DNA of 64,000 nt. It comes from Brevundimonas vesicularis NBRC 12165. GTDB lineage: Bacteria; Pseudomonadota; Alphaproteobacteria; Caulobacterales; Caulobacteraceae. The stretch is taken from positions 248,001-312,000 of the forward strand of contig NZ_BCWM01000001.1 in the NCBI RefSeq assembly GCF_001592205.1. The letters are read 5' to 3'. Position numbers and translations under genes: made by a program. The notes under the pieces are model-generated. The model had not been told where the DNA came from, made no database searches, and was given only the letters and a program-made list of their open reading frames with translations. Positions 7,655-16,471 of the stretch are shown here, in pieces; positions within the stretch are counted from its first letter, which is position 1; every line of letters starts with the position of its first letter.

Positions 7655-9526
7655 TTAGTCTGCTCGGAATTGAAGCTCCGCGAGGCGGGCGTAGAGGCCG
7701 CCCTGGGCGACGAGTTGCTCGTGGGTGCCTTCTTCGACCACGCGGCCGTCGTCCATGACGACGATGCGGTCGGCGCGCAGGACGGTGGCGAGGCGGTGGG
7801 CGATGACCAGGGTGGTGCGCTCCTCCATCGCCTGATCGAGGGCGACCTGGACCAGGCGTTCGCTTTCGGCGTCGAGGGCGCTGGTGGCCTCGTCCAACAG
7901 CAGGATGGGGGCGTCGCGGACCAGGGCGCGGGCGATGGCCAGGCGCTGGCGCTGGCCGCCCGACAGGCTCTTGCCGCGCTCGCCGAGCGGGGTGTCGAAC
8001 CCTTCCGGGAGGGCGTCGATGAAGCCGAGCGCCTGGGCCTTTTCGGCGACGGCGCGGGCCTCTTCCAAAGTCGTATTCTCGCGACCGAAGCGGATGTTTT
8101 CCAAGGCCGAGCCCGAGAACAGCGGCGTCTCCTGCGACACCCAGGCGAAGCGGTCGCGCACGGCGACGGGATCGGCCTGGCGCACATCGACGCCGTCGAC
8201 CGAGACCATGCCGGTCTGCGGATCGTAGAAGCGCAGCAGCAGGCGGAAGACCGTGGACTTGCCGGCGCCGGACGGACCGACCAAAGCGACCGTCTCACCG
8301 GGGCGTACGGTCAGGCTGAAGCCCTTCAAGGCCGGAAGGTCGGGGCGGCCTGGATAGGCGAAGCCCACGGCCGACATCGACACCTCGCCACGCGGGGGCG
8401 TCGGCAGGGCCGTGGCCTGAGGCGGCGGGGCGATGCCGGCGACGGCGCGCATCAGCTCCTCAATCCGCTCCATGGCGCCGGCTGCCTTTTGCACGTCGCC
8501 CCAGCTTTCGCCGAGCGCGCCAACGGCGCCTGCGGCGAAAACGGACAGCAGAACGAACTGAAGCAGGGCGCCAGGCGTCATGGCGCCCTTCACCACGTCC
8601 TGGGCGCCCAGCCACAGCACCAGGGTCACGCCGCCGAACATGACAACGATGATCAGAGCGGTCATCCAGGCGCGAGCCTGCATCCGCGTCAGGGAAGCGT
8701 TGAAGGCGTCCTCGACCGCCGCGCCGAAGCGGGTGATGGCGCTCTGTTCACGACCGAAGGCCTGGACCGTCTCAATGGCGTCCACGCTTTCGCCGGCGAA
8801 GCCGACGGCGTTGGCGAAGCGGTCCTGGGACGCGACGGTCAGTTTGCGCACCTTGCGGCCGAAGATGAAGATCGGCCCCAGGAGGAAGGGCACGATCAGC
8901 AGGACGAAGCCGGTCAGCTTGGGGCTGACGAAGAACAGCAGGGCCACGCCGCCGATCAGAGTCAGGAAGTTGCGCAGCGCGTAGGAGATCGAGGTCGTCA
9001 TCAACGTCTCGACCAGGGCGATGTCCGTGGTCAGGCGCGACAGCACCTCGCCCGTACGCATATGGGCGTAGAAGGACGGGTCCAGCGTCAGGATGCGGCC
9101 GAACAGGCCCTTTCGCACATCGGCGATGACGCGCTCGCCCGTGCGGGTGACGAAATAGTAGCGGGCGGCGGTCGCCAGCCCCAGGAACAGGGCGTTGGCG
9201 CCCAGCAGCAGGAACCAGATGTTCAGATTGGCGCCGCCCGCCTCGAACCCATGGTCGATGGCCCCGCGCGCCAGGGCGGTCAGGCCCAGCGAGGCGGCGG
9301 TGGACAGCAGCAGCCAGAAGACCGCCATCAGGGCATGACCCTTGTGGCGCATAGCGAAGGGAATCAGTCGCGTCAGCGGGCGGATGTCGCGGCGCTTGGC
9401 GCGTTTGGCGCCCGCTTCGGACATCTGGTCGGCCAGAAGGGCGCCGGCGCTGGGCCTCCCCTCCAGCGACGCCATGCCCGAGGCGCGGTTGGCGGAAGGG
9501 GCGGAGGCGGCGGCTTGATCGGTCAT
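7655..9526 (-). CDS. ABC exporter, fused permease and ATPase (MsbA/ABCB type)
   Basis: Half-transporter of 623 residues that works as a homodimer in the inner membrane. After a ~45-residue hydrophilic N-terminus come six membrane helices (about 60-340) and one nucleotide-binding domain (about 385-615). The latter has Walker A GPSGAGKS, Q-loop WVSQETPLFSG, signature SLSGGQRQR, Walker B ILLLDEATSALD and the switch His in IAHRLATV. The family exports lipids, lipopeptides or drugs; the substrate here is not evident. The gene stands alone, and a close relative of msbA is possible but the lpxK neighbour is absent. Confidence 0.93.
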   Translation of the reverse strand: MTDQAAASAPSANRASGMASLEGRPSAGALLADQMSEAGAKRAKRRDIRPLTRLIPFAMRHKGHALMAVFWLLLSTAASLGLTALARGAIDHGFEAGGANLNIWFLLLGANALFLGLATAARYYFVTRTGERVIADVRKGLFGRILTLDPSFYAHMRTGEVLSRLTTDIALVETLMTTSISYALRNFLTLIGGVALLFFVSPKLTGFVLLIVPFLLGPIFIFGRKVRKLTVASQDRFANAVGFAGESVDAIETVQAFGREQSAITRFGAAVEDAFNASLTRMQARAWMTALIIVVMFGGVTLVLWLGAQDVVKGAMTPGALLQFVLLSVFAAGAVGALGESWGDVQKAAGAMERIEELMRAVAGIAPPPQATALPTPPRGEVSMSAVGFAYPGRPDLPALKGFSLTVRPGETVALVGPSGAGKSTVFRLLLRFYDPQTGMVSVDGVDVRQADPVAVRDRFAWVSQETPLFSGSALENIRFGRENTTLEEARAVAEKAQALGFIDALPEGFDTPLGERGKSLSGGQRQRLAIARALVRDAPILLLDEATSALDAESERLVQVALDQAMEERTTLVIAHRLATVLRADRIVVMDDGRVVEEGTHEQLVAQGGLYARLAELQFRAD

Positions 9527-9678
9527 TTCGCCCGCCTCTTGCCCCGGAACGCCCCCCGGTGTAAACGCCGCCCCTCATTCCGCCGGGCCTTTCCCTTAAA
9601 AAGGATTTGGTGGCGGGTTTCTCATTTCACGCGCACGGACGGTCGGCATCGTCACCGCGCAGAGACCGGACGACGACC

Positions 9679-9903
9679 ATGAAGGCGGATACCCATCCCG
9701 ACTACCACTTCATCACCGTGGTGATGACCGACGGCAGCACCTATCAGACCCGTTCGACCTACGGGAAGGAAGGCGACAAGCTGGCCCTCGACATCGATCC
9801 GTCGACGCACCCGGCCTGGACGGGCGGCAACGCCCAGCTGATGGACCGCGGCGGCCGCGTCTCGCGCTTCAACAACAAGTTCGCCGGTTTCATCAAGAAG
9901 TAA
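9679..9903 (+). CDS. rpmE: 50S ribosomal protein L31
   Basis: A 74-residue L31: [20 protein letters not shown] at the start, [15 protein letters not shown] in the middle and NKFAGF near the end. It contains no cysteine, so it is the zinc-free form of L31 lacking the CxxC ribbon. In many bacteria this form replaces the zinc-binding paralogue under zinc limitation; here it may simply be the only copy. A terminator follows it. Confidence 0.95.
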   Translation: MKADTHPDYHFITVVMTDGSTYQTRSTYGKEGDKLALDIDPSTHPAWTGGNAQLMDRGGRVSRFNNKFAGFIKK

Positions 9904-9946
9904 GCGCGTCTTGGCTGCGACATCTCGCAGCAATCGGAACACCAAG

Positions 9947-9979
9947 AGCGTCGGTCGCAAGGCCGGCGCTTTTTGTTTG
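9947..9979 (+). terminator. Intrinsic terminator after rpmE
   Basis: AGCGTCGG, a loop, and CCGGCGCT form an imperfect stem followed by TTTTGTTT, about 45 bases after the rpmE stop codon. Confidence 0.65.
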
Positions 9980-10062
9980 GTCGGAACACCGATAATGTGG
10001 GGGCGTTCGGGTACCAGGGGCGTCGGCCACGCTGGCCGAAGCGATCGAAGAAGCGGAAGACT

Positions 10063-11625
10063 ATGAATAGACGGCAACTGGGTCTGGGCGTCGCGACGGC
10101 GGCCATGACCCTTGGCTCGGCGGCGCGCGCGCAGCAGGTCTTCGTGCAGCGCGGACCGGAGGCGACGGCCTTCTACAACAGCTTCAACGATCAGATTTCG
10201 CGTCTGCCCGAGACGCAGCAGGCGGATGTGCGCGCCTTTTATGAAATGAACGGCTGGCGGCCGGTGTGGAACGCCGACAGGGTTCGGGCCCTGAACACCG
10301 TCGCGGCCGGCGCCAATCGCCATGGTCTGGCGGGCTCCGACTATTTCGACTTCGTGGGACTGGCGGCCGATCCGGCGAGCGCGGACCTGCGGACCACGGC
10401 GGCGGCGCTGGCCTATGCGCGCGTCCTGGCCGAGGGCAAGGTGCGGCCGGAGACGGTCGAAGACCTGTGGGAAATGCAGAAGAATCGCGTGGATCTGCCG
10501 CGCGGTCTCAGCGACGCCCTGACCCGCAACGTGCTGGGCCAATGGTACGACGGCCTAGCGCCCACCGACATCGGCTATCAGAACCTGTCGGCCGGCTATG
10601 TCCGCTATCGCCGTCTGGCGGCGCAGGGCGGCTGGCCCCGCTTTGTTCAAGGCGCAACCATCGAGCCGGGCAATAGCGATCGCCGCATCCCCGCCCTGAT
10701 CGATCGCCTGACGGCCGAAGGCGACCTGTCGGCCGCCGACGGCGCGCGGCTGAAGTCGCAGGGCCTGGTTTACAACGCCGAACTGCAACGTGCGGTGCAA
10801 AGCTTCCAGAACCGCCATGGCCTTGGCGCAGACGGGCGGATCGGCGCGGGCACCCAGCGCTCGCTGGGCGCCTCGGCCGAGGACCGTGCGCGTCAGATCG
10901 CGCTGAACCTGGAGCGTCGTCGCTGGCTGAAGCGCGAAGTCGCGCCCGAGCGGATCGAGGTCAACACCGCCGCCGCCATCATGGTCTATTGGAAGGACGG
11001 CAAGCCGGTCCACTCCAACCGCGTCGTGGTCGGCTCGGCCGAGAACCAGACGCCCAGCCTGGAGAAGCCGTTCGCCTCGGTCGTGGCCAATCCGCCCTGG
11101 TATGTGCCCGCCGGCATCGCGCGCCGCGAAATCCTGCCCAAAGGGCCGGGGTATCTGGCCGCCAACGACATGTATGTGAAGGACGGCACGGTCATCCAGC
11201 GCGCCGGTCCGCGCTCGGCCCTGGGCTATGTGAAGTTCGAGCTACGCGACAGCTACGCCATCTTCCTGCACGACACGCCGTCGAAAGCCGCCTTCAACCT
11301 GTCCACGCGTCAGCGCAGCCACGGCTGCGTGCGGGTGCAGAATGCGGTGGAGTTCGCGCGCCTGCTGCTGTCGCCCGATCCGACCAAGCTGGCCCAGTTC
11401 GACACGGCTCAGGACACGCGCGAGACGACGCGCGTGACCACCGGCCGGGAAATCTCGGTGCGTCTGCTGTACTGGACCGCCTTCGTGGACGGTCAGGGCC
11501 GCGTGGCGTTCCGCGAGGACGTCTATGGCCGCGACGACAAGCTGGCGCAGGCGCTGGGCATCGGCGTCAATCTGCCCAAGCCCATCGACGATGGCCGGGC
11601 GGACGCCAACGACGTCGGGCCGTAA
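10063..11625 (+). CDS. L,D-transpeptidase, YcbB/LdtD-like
   Basis: Periplasmic enzyme that makes 3-3 peptidoglycan crosslinks or attaches proteins to peptidoglycan; 520 residues from ATG 10063. The N-terminus MNRRQLGLGVATAAMTLGSA looks like a signal peptide with a possible twin-arginine pair. A scaffold domain with repeated helices follows. A peptidoglycan-binding domain (AVQSFQNRHGLGADGRIG) lies near residue 245-270. The YkuD catalytic domain has IFLHD and SHGCVRVQN, with nucleophile Cys at about residue 422. This domain order matches the YcbB family. The region after rpmE is noncoding up to this start. Confidence 0.92.
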   Translation: MNRRQLGLGVATAAMTLGSAARAQQVFVQRGPEATAFYNSFNDQISRLPETQQADVRAFYEMNGWRPVWNADRVRALNTVAAGANRHGLAGSDYFDFVGLAADPASADLRTTAAALAYARVLAEGKVRPETVEDLWEMQKNRVDLPRGLSDALTRNVLGQWYDGLAPTDIGYQNLSAGYVRYRRLAAQGGWPRFVQGATIEPGNSDRRIPALIDRLTAEGDLSAADGARLKSQGLVYNAELQRAVQSFQNRHGLGADGRIGAGTQRSLGASAEDRARQIALNLERRRWLKREVAPERIEVNTAAAIMVYWKDGKPVHSNRVVVGSAENQTPSLEKPFASVVANPPWYVPAGIARREILPKGPGYLAANDMYVKDGTVIQRAGPRSALGYVKFELRDSYAIFLHDTPSKAAFNLSTRQRSHGCVRVQNAVEFARLLLSPDPTKLAQFDTAQDTRETTRVTTGREISVRLLYWTAFVDGQGRVAFREDVYGRDDKLAQALGIGVNLPKPIDDGRADANDVGP

Positions 11626-11633
11626 AGGGGCGA

Positions 11634-12149
11634 TCAGCCCCTGAAGGCCGCCTCGAGCATGCCCATCTGGCTGAGCACCGGGTTTTCCGGGGCCTGATCC
11701 TGATCGTCGGCATACATGCGGCGATCCAGATACAGGGTGCGGTCGAACAGCTTTTCCGACCGCACGAGGTATTCGATCAGGGCGATCGGAAGTTCGGCGT
11801 GGCTGGGCTCGGCGTCGATGCGGCGCTCGTTCAGGCGATAGCGCGGCTCGCAGGCGGTTTCCGGCGACATGTCGTCTTCGCGCACGGCGCGCTGGACCAG
11901 GAGCCAGGAGGCGATCTGCATCAGGCGGGTGGTCAGCTTCATGCTCTCGGCCGCATAGGCCAGGGCGGCGGCGCGCGACAGCATCTTGGAATCGCGACGG
12001 CCCTCGCCGTCCAGATAGGCAGCGGTCTCCTCGACCAGCTCCATTCCTTCGCGGAAGGTGCGATCGAACAGCTCCGACCGGGCGAAATCGCGAACGGTGC
12101 GGCTGCGGTCAGCGGGGGACGGAGCGGAGGTCATTTGAGCATTGATCAT
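11634..12149 (-). CDS. DUF1465 family protein
   Basis: A helical cytoplasmic protein of about 171 residues, with no membrane helix or signal peptide. Conserved-looking segments are FARSELFDRTFREGMELVEE, KLTTRLMQIASWLLVQRA and LPIALIEYLVRSEKLFDRTLYLDR. I recognise it as a DUF1465 protein, a family of alphaproteobacteria with no firm function. The start is uncertain: ATG 12149 (MINAQM) is chosen and ATG 12134 is an alternative. It lies just downstream of a DUF1192 gene on the same strand, a pairing that suggests co-expression. Confidence 0.8.
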   Translation of the reverse strand: MINAQMTSAPSPADRSRTVRDFARSELFDRTFREGMELVEETAAYLDGEGRRDSKMLSRAAALAYAAESMKLTTRLMQIASWLLVQRAVREDDMSPETACEPRYRLNERRIDAEPSHAELPIALIEYLVRSEKLFDRTLYLDRRMYADDQDQAPENPVLSQMGMLEAAFRG

Positions 12150-12243
12150 CAGAGAAGGTCGGGTCCGTCCTGCAATCGGCCCCTGGCGGCGCCGTTCGCA
12201 CGAAAGATGCAACGCTCATGCCATGCCAGCGGATCATTCGCGA

Positions 12244-12447
12244 TCACGAACCGAAGTTGAACAGGGCGTCGGCGGCGTTTTTCTTGGAGCGTTTCGTCTC
12301 GATCGCGGCGCGCGAACGCGCGATCTCGGCCTCAAGCGCGGCGATCCGCTCCTGCAAATCCTCGACGGCGTAAACATCCAGGTCTTCGCGTGACAGGGCC
12401 CGCAGCGGCTCGCCGCGTTGCGGGCGGGGTTCAAGATCTTCGAACAT
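12244..12447 (-). CDS. DUF1192 family protein
   Basis: A 67-residue protein with the DUF1192 features: an N-terminal MFEDLEPRPQ, LDVYAVEDLQERIAALEAEI forming a short coiled coil, then a basic stretch with ETKRSKKNAADALF. The family is small, alphaproteobacterial and of unknown function. It starts 36 bases after GAAAGGAAGG on the minus strand and precedes DUF1465. Confidence 0.85.
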   Translation of the reverse strand: MFEDLEPRPQRGEPLRALSREDLDVYAVEDLQERIAALEAEIARSRAAIETKRSKKNAADALFNFGS

Positions 12448-12535
12448 CGTCGCCTTCCTTTCGCGCTGTCATGGCCAAGGCGGTCCACGGTCCCTATCTG
12501 AACGCCCGGATACGGACGAATGCAAGGCGAGTGCG

Positions 12536-13507
12536 ATGCGCGTGATCGAAATCGAAGGCGGTTCTGGACCGGCCGAGGCCCTGAGGATCGCTGAACGGCC
12601 CGATCCCGTCGCGGGGCCGGGTCAGGTGCTGATCCGGGTGCGGGCGGCGGGCGTGAACCGGCCGGACCTGCTGCAACGCACCGGCGCCTACCCCCCTCCC
12701 CCCGGTGCGTCGGACGTTCTGGGGCTTGAAATCGCTGGCGAGATCGAGGCCGTTGGAGAGGGCGTCACGCGCTGGGCGGTCGGCGACCGGGTCTGCGCCC
12801 TGCTGGGCGGCGGCGGCTATGCGGAGTTGGCCGTGGTCGATGCGCGTCATGTCCTGCCGATCCCCGAGGGTCTGGATTACGTGCAGGCGGCCGTGCTGCC
12901 GGAAACCGTCTTTACCGTCTTCGCCAATGTGTTCGAGGGCGGCGCGTTGAAGGCCGGCGAGACGTTGCTGATCCACGGGGCGACCAGCGGCATCGGCGTG
13001 ACGGCCATCCAGATGGCCAAGGCCGCCGGCGCCCGAGTGATCGCCACGTCACGCGGGGCGGACAAGGCCGCAGCCGCCAAGGCGCTGGGCGCGGACATCA
13101 GCCTGGACGCCAAGACCGATGATCTGGAGGCGCAGATCCGCGAGGCGGGCGGCGCGGACGTGGTTCTGGACATGGTGGGGCGCGACTACGCCGCCCTGAA
13201 CCTGAACAGTCTGAATGCGGGCGGGCGTTGGGTGGTCATCGCCTCCCTGACCGGCCCCAAGGTCGAGATGGATCTGCAGCGGATCATGCTGAAGCGATTG
13301 ACCCTGACCGGATCGACGCTGCGCAGCCGCCCGGCAGACGAAAAGGCGCGTCTGACCGCGGCTGTCGAGACGACCGCCTGGCCGTGGGTCGCATCCGGCA
13401 AGGTGAAGCCGCCGGTTCAGGCGGTGTTCGCGTTGGAGCAGGCGGCCGATGCGCACGCCGAACTGGAAGCCGGCGGGCACATCGGCAAGATCGTGCTGAG
13501 CGTCTAG
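12536..13507 (+). CDS. NAD(P)H-quinone oxidoreductase, zinc-free MDR family (PIG3/QOR type)
   Basis: A 323-residue medium-chain reductase without the catalytic or structural zinc sites of alcohol dehydrogenases. It shows the QOR/PIG3 signatures: AAGVNRPDLLQRTGAYPPPP, GLEIAGEIEAVG, the nucleotide-binding loop IHGATSGIGVTAIQMAKA and GGADVVLDMVGRDY. The family reduces quinones with NADPH in one- or two-electron steps. It overlaps the convergent crystallin-like gene by four bases at the stop codons. Confidence 0.92.
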   Translation: MRVIEIEGGSGPAEALRIAERPDPVAGPGQVLIRVRAAGVNRPDLLQRTGAYPPPPGASDVLGLEIAGEIEAVGEGVTRWAVGDRVCALLGGGGYAELAVVDARHVLPIPEGLDYVQAAVLPETVFTVFANVFEGGALKAGETLLIHGATSGIGVTAIQMAKAAGARVIATSRGADKAAAAKALGADISLDAKTDDLEAQIREAGGADVVLDMVGRDYAALNLNSLNAGGRWVVIASLTGPKVEMDLQRIMLKRLTLTGSTLRSRPADEKARLTAAVETTAWPWVASGKVKPPVQAVFALEQAADAHAELEAGGHIGKIVLSV

Positions 13508-14109
13508 TAGCGCCCGCCGCGCACGGGGCGCAGCGACGAGATGTTGTCGTTGAAGCCGCCGTTCAGGAAGCGGACATCGCCTTCGACGATGCGGCAGCGT
13601 CCCCGGAACTCGGCGTCGGTGCAGACTTCCCAGCGACCTTCGACGCGCATCGAGCTGATGCGGTCGTTGAACGGGGTGCGGCCCAGGTTGCGGTCCTCGC
13701 TGGTGAACTCACGCGAGGCGCCGCGGAAGTTGGCGTTCTCGTAGACGGTGATCGAAGACCGCCCCCAACCGCCGCCATTGCCGCCGCCCCAGCCGGGGCC
13801 GCCGTTGCCGGGGCCCCAGCCGCCGCCCGGCCGGCCGGGCTGGCTGTCTTCATAGTCGCCACGGAACCGCCCGCAGACCAGCAGGCCGTTGTCGTTGTTG
13901 ATCTCCTCGCCGCCGCAGCGGTTCAGCTCGATCGACGTGCCGCGCATCCGGCCGCGCGTATCGCGGCAATCGGCATAGAGACGACCGCGATTCACATAGG
14001 CTTCCGAACACGACTGGGTATAGCCGCCGCGCGGGGCGACGCGTTGCTGCGCATAGTCCTGGCCCGAAGCCATCGCTGCGGCCAGAGCCGCGCCAAGCAG
14101 AATGGACAT
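13504..14109 (-). CDS. Secreted CVNH plus beta/gamma-crystallin domain protein
   Basis: A 201-residue exported protein. A short signal peptide (MSILLGAALAAAMASG) is followed at residues 30-80 by a cyanovirin-N homology domain: YTQSCSEAYV, RLYADCRD, SIELNRCGGEE and GLLVCG, with paired cysteines. A glycine-rich linker (about 90-117) leads to a beta/gamma-crystallin domain (118-196) with two Greek-key calcium-type motifs, FNDRISS and FNDNISS. Known CVNH domains bind mannose-type sugars and microbial beta/gamma-crystallins bind Ca2+, so a surface or extracellular carbohydrate-binding role is plausible but unproven. GAGGAGAACCACC is a good ribosome binding site. Domain calls are from motif memory. 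Confidence 0.78.
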   Translation of the reverse strand: MSILLGAALAAAMASGQDYAQQRVAPRGGYTQSCSEAYVNRGRLYADCRDTRGRMRGTSIELNRCGGEEINNDNGLLVCGRFRGDYEDSQPGRPGGGWGPGNGGPGWGGGNGGGWGRSSITVYENANFRGASREFTSEDRNLGRTPFNDRISSMRVEGRWEVCTDAEFRGRCRIVEGDVRFLNGGFNDNISSLRPVRGGRY

Positions 14110-14241
14110 GGTGGTTCTCCTCTCCCGAAGCTGAAAAGCTTCATTACCGCGAAGGTTGCGTCAGGCGGATGAACCGTTGCTGTATGGGATTGTCGCTCAG
14201 CGTTTTCTTTTGTGTCGAATAGGCCTATATCGGCATCATAC

Positions 14242-14300
14242 GCGCCCGGTCGAAAGGCCGGGCGCCGTCGTATCCAACGCCAGCCGAAGCCTCATTCGGC
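14242..14300 (+). promoter_or_regulatory. Two hairpins in the trcR 5' leader
   Basis: GCGCCCGG / CCGGGCGC forms a perfect 8-base-pair stem with an 8-base loop at 14242-14265. GCCGAA / TTCGGC forms a 6-base-pair stem at 14283-14300, ending 28 bases before the ATG. Both would fall in the leader if transcription starts near 14230. No riboswitch family is recognised. Confidence 0.4.
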
Positions 14301-14328
14301 GGCTCAACAACACCGGGACGAACGCCCC

Positions 14329-14994
14329 ATGAGCGACATTCTGATGCCCAAGGCCACTGCGGTCTGGCTGGTCGACAACACCTCTCTCAGCTTCGAGCAG
14401 ATCGCCGACTTCTGCGGCCTGCACCCGCTAGAAGTTCGCGGCATCGCCGATGGCGACGTGGCGCGCGACATCCGCGGCGTCGATCCCGTCACCGGCGGCC
14501 AGCTGACGCGCGAAGAACTGGATAAGGCCCAGGGCGACGAAAACTATCGCATGAAGGCGATCGTCAGCCGCCACGCCGAACTGCTGAAGTCGGCAAAGCC
14601 GGCGCCCAAATACACGCCGGTGTCGCGTCGCCAGGACCGCCCCGACGCCATCGCCTGGTTCGTGCGCAACCACCCCGAGGTGACGGACGCCCAGATCGCT
14701 AAGATGCTTGGCACGACCAAGTCCACCATCGAGAGCGTGCGCAACCGCACGCACTGGAACAGCGCCAACATCAAGCCGGTCGACCCGGTGACTCTCGGCC
14801 TGGTCGGCCAGCTGGCGCTGGACGAGATCGTCAAGAAGGCCGCCGACAAGAAGGCCAAGGACGACCTGAAGAACGGCGGCGGCACGATCCAGCCCGTCGA
14901 ACAGGTCGAGGCCGAGCCCGAGTTCGTGCCGGAAGCCCGCCAACGTCCCGGCGCCGAGCCGACGGCGGAATCGGTGTTCGGCACCAAGGACTGA
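14329..14994 (+). CDS. trcR: DUF1013 protein, cell-cycle transcriptional regulator TrcR
   Basis: A 221-residue cytoplasmic protein matching the DUF1013/TrcR family of alphaproteobacteria: MSDILMPKATAVWLVDNTSL, QIADFCGLHPLEVRGIADG and a helix-turn-helix-like segment, DAQIAKMLGTTKSTIESVRN, followed by THWNSANIKPVDPVTLGLV. A charged, disordered tail ends the protein. Family naming follows current protein-family usage as I recall it; the regulator acts in cell-cycle transcription. A longer reading frame exists upstream, but ATG 14329 gives the conserved N-terminus. A strong terminator follows. Confidence 0.88.
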   Translation: MSDILMPKATAVWLVDNTSLSFEQIADFCGLHPLEVRGIADGDVARDIRGVDPVTGGQLTREELDKAQGDENYRMKAIVSRHAELLKSAKPAPKYTPVSRRQDRPDAIAWFVRNHPEVTDAQIAKMLGTTKSTIESVRNRTHWNSANIKPVDPVTLGLVGQLALDEIVKKAADKKAKDDLKNGGGTIQPVEQVEAEPEFVPEARQRPGAEPTAESVFGTKD

Positions 14995-15014
14995 TCCGCG
15001 TTCGCGTAACGAAA

Positions 15015-15053
15015 ACGGCCCCGGAGAGCGATCTCCGGGGCCGTCGTCGTTTT
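15015..15053 (+). terminator. Intrinsic terminator after trcR
   Basis: A perfect 13-base-pair stem, ACGGCCCCGGAGA / TCTCCGGGGCCGT, with a 4-base loop, then CGTCGTTTT. It ends 15 bases before the convergent DUF465 gene and may serve both directions (GAAAA precedes the stem). Confidence 0.85.
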
Positions 15054-15067
15054 CAGGGAGGCGGACG

Positions 15068-15241
15068 CTAGGTCGCGCGCGCCTCCAGACTGGTGATTTC
15101 TTCCTTCAGCCGAAGCTTCTTCTGCTTCAGCGCCCTGACCTGCAACGGATCCGTGGACGGGCGGGTAAGCTCCTTCTGGATGGTCTCATCCAGGGTGCGA
15201 TGACGATTACCCAGTTCGCGAATACGAGCCTCGATGGTCAT
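15068..15241 (-). CDS. DUF465 (YdcH-like) small protein
   Basis: A 57-residue protein, too short for many gene finders, starting MTIEARIRELGNRHRTLDE and ending KQKKLRLKEEITSLEARAT. It has the DUF465 pattern of two helices with a conserved KxxKLxLKDEI-type segment. AAAGGAGGCGCAAGCC is an excellent ribosome binding site before the ATG. It is divergent from ubiX, and a second DUF465 gene lies 1.2 kb away at 16472. Function is unknown. Confidence 0.88.
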   Translation of the reverse strand: MTIEARIRELGNRHRTLDETIQKELTRPSTDPLQVRALKQKKLRLKEEITSLEARAT

Positions 15242-15357
15242 GGCTTGCGCCTCCTTTGGTTAGGGACCAGTAGAGTGAGCGCCCGGTTTGGCGCGCTGTG
15301 TAATCACTTTCCAGTGACAGCCCGTCGCCCCGGACCCGAAGGAGGCTGACCCCCAAA

Positions 15358-15960
15358 ATGGACGATGATGTGAACGGAGCCATACGGAACCCGCCTGCCA
15401 GACTGGTGGTCGGAATTTCAGGGGCTTCCGGCGCCGTCTATGGCGCCCGGGTGCTGGACGCGCTGAACGATCTGGGCGTCGAAAGCCATCTGGTCGTGAC
15501 CAAGGCCGCCCTGCTCACATTGTCGCAGGAGACCGATCTGTCGCCCGACGAACTGACGGCCAAGGCGTCGGTGGTCCACAAGCTGGGCGACGTGGGGGCG
15601 ACGATCGCCTCCGGCTCTTTCCGCACCCTGGGCATGATCGTGGCGCCCTGCTCGATCAAGACGATGAGCGAGATCGCGACCGGCGTGACTTCCACCCTGC
15701 TGACGCGCGCGGCGGACGTGACGCTGAAAGAGCGGCGACCGCTGGTGCTGATGGTGCGCGAAACGCCGTTCCACCTGGGCCATCTGCGCACCATGACGTC
15801 CTTAGCCGAAATGGGCGCGATCATCGCCCCGCCCCTGCCCGCGCTTTACGCCAGGCCGAGCTCGATCATGGAGATGGTCGATCAGTCGGTGGGGAGGACG
15901 CTGGACCTGTTCGGCCTGGATTGGCGCGCGGTGCGGCGCTGGGAAGGCCTGAAGTCATGA
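15358..15960 (+). CDS. ubiX: Flavin prenyltransferase UbiX
   Basis: Attaches a dimethylallyl group to FMN to make the prenylated flavin used by UbiD-type decarboxylases, including that of ubiquinone synthesis. The 200-residue protein has VGISGASGAVYGARVL (FMN-binding loop), IASGSFRTLGMIVAPCSIKTMSEIA in two adjoining motifs, and RRPLVLMVRETPFHLGHLR, all diagnostic. GGAGG lies 12 bases upstream of ATG. The next gene overlaps by four bases (ATGA). No ubiD is in the window. Confidence 0.95.
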   Translation: MDDDVNGAIRNPPARLVVGISGASGAVYGARVLDALNDLGVESHLVVTKAALLTLSQETDLSPDELTAKASVVHKLGDVGATIASGSFRTLGMIVAPCSIKTMSEIATGVTSTLLTRAADVTLKERRPLVLMVRETPFHLGHLRTMTSLAEMGAIIAPPLPALYARPSSIMEMVDQSVGRTLDLFGLDWRAVRRWEGLKS

Positions 15961-16421
15961 GGCTTTGGGACTGGGCGGTGGCCGCCTATGGCGCGCCGGG
16001 GGTCGGCGAGGCGTGTCTGGCGCTGCAGGACAGCCACGACCAGAACGTGCCCGTGCTGCTGTGGTCCGCCTGGGTCGCGGCGACAGGCCGAAAGGCCGAC
16101 GAAGAGACGATCGAGGCGGCTTGCGACACCGCCCGCGCCTGGGACAGCGTCGTGGTCGCCCCGCTGCGTTCGGTGCGGCGGACCCTGAAGGCGCCGGTGC
16201 CCGATATCGACGACGGCCCGCGCGAGAGCGTGCGCAACCGCGTCAAGGCGCTGGAGCTGGAGGCGGAACGGCATTTGCTGGATGCGCTGGAAGCGCTGGC
16301 GCCCGAACCCAGCGGACCGGCCCGCCCGATCATCGACAGCCTGGCAGCCACCGCCCGGATGTGGGCGGACGTCACGCCCCGCCCGGCCCTGATCCGGCTC
16401 GCAGACGCCCTTCCGGCCTGA
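15957..16421 (+). CDS. TIGR02444/DUF2390 family protein
   Basis: A 154-residue soluble helical protein. The start RLWDWAVAAYGAPGVGEACL and the segment HDQNVPVLLWSAWVA match a family known as TIGR02444 (DUF2390) with no assigned reaction. ATG overlaps the ubiX stop codon as ATGA, so the two are probably translationally coupled. A DUF465 gene follows 50 bases later. Confidence 0.82.
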   Translation: MRLWDWAVAAYGAPGVGEACLALQDSHDQNVPVLLWSAWVAATGRKADEETIEAACDTARAWDSVVVAPLRSVRRTLKAPVPDIDDGPRESVRNRVKALELEAERHLLDALEALAPEPSGPARPIIDSLAATARMWADVTPRPALIRLADALPA

Positions 16422-16471
16422 GATCAGCGTGGCTATAAGCGGCCTGAGACGAGCGGCGTGGAGATGACACG

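Noticed and set aside
7670..9682. 670-residue open frame on the plus strand
   Set aside because: Antisense shadow of the ABC exporter; translation is Gln/Gly/Asp/His-rich with no domain.
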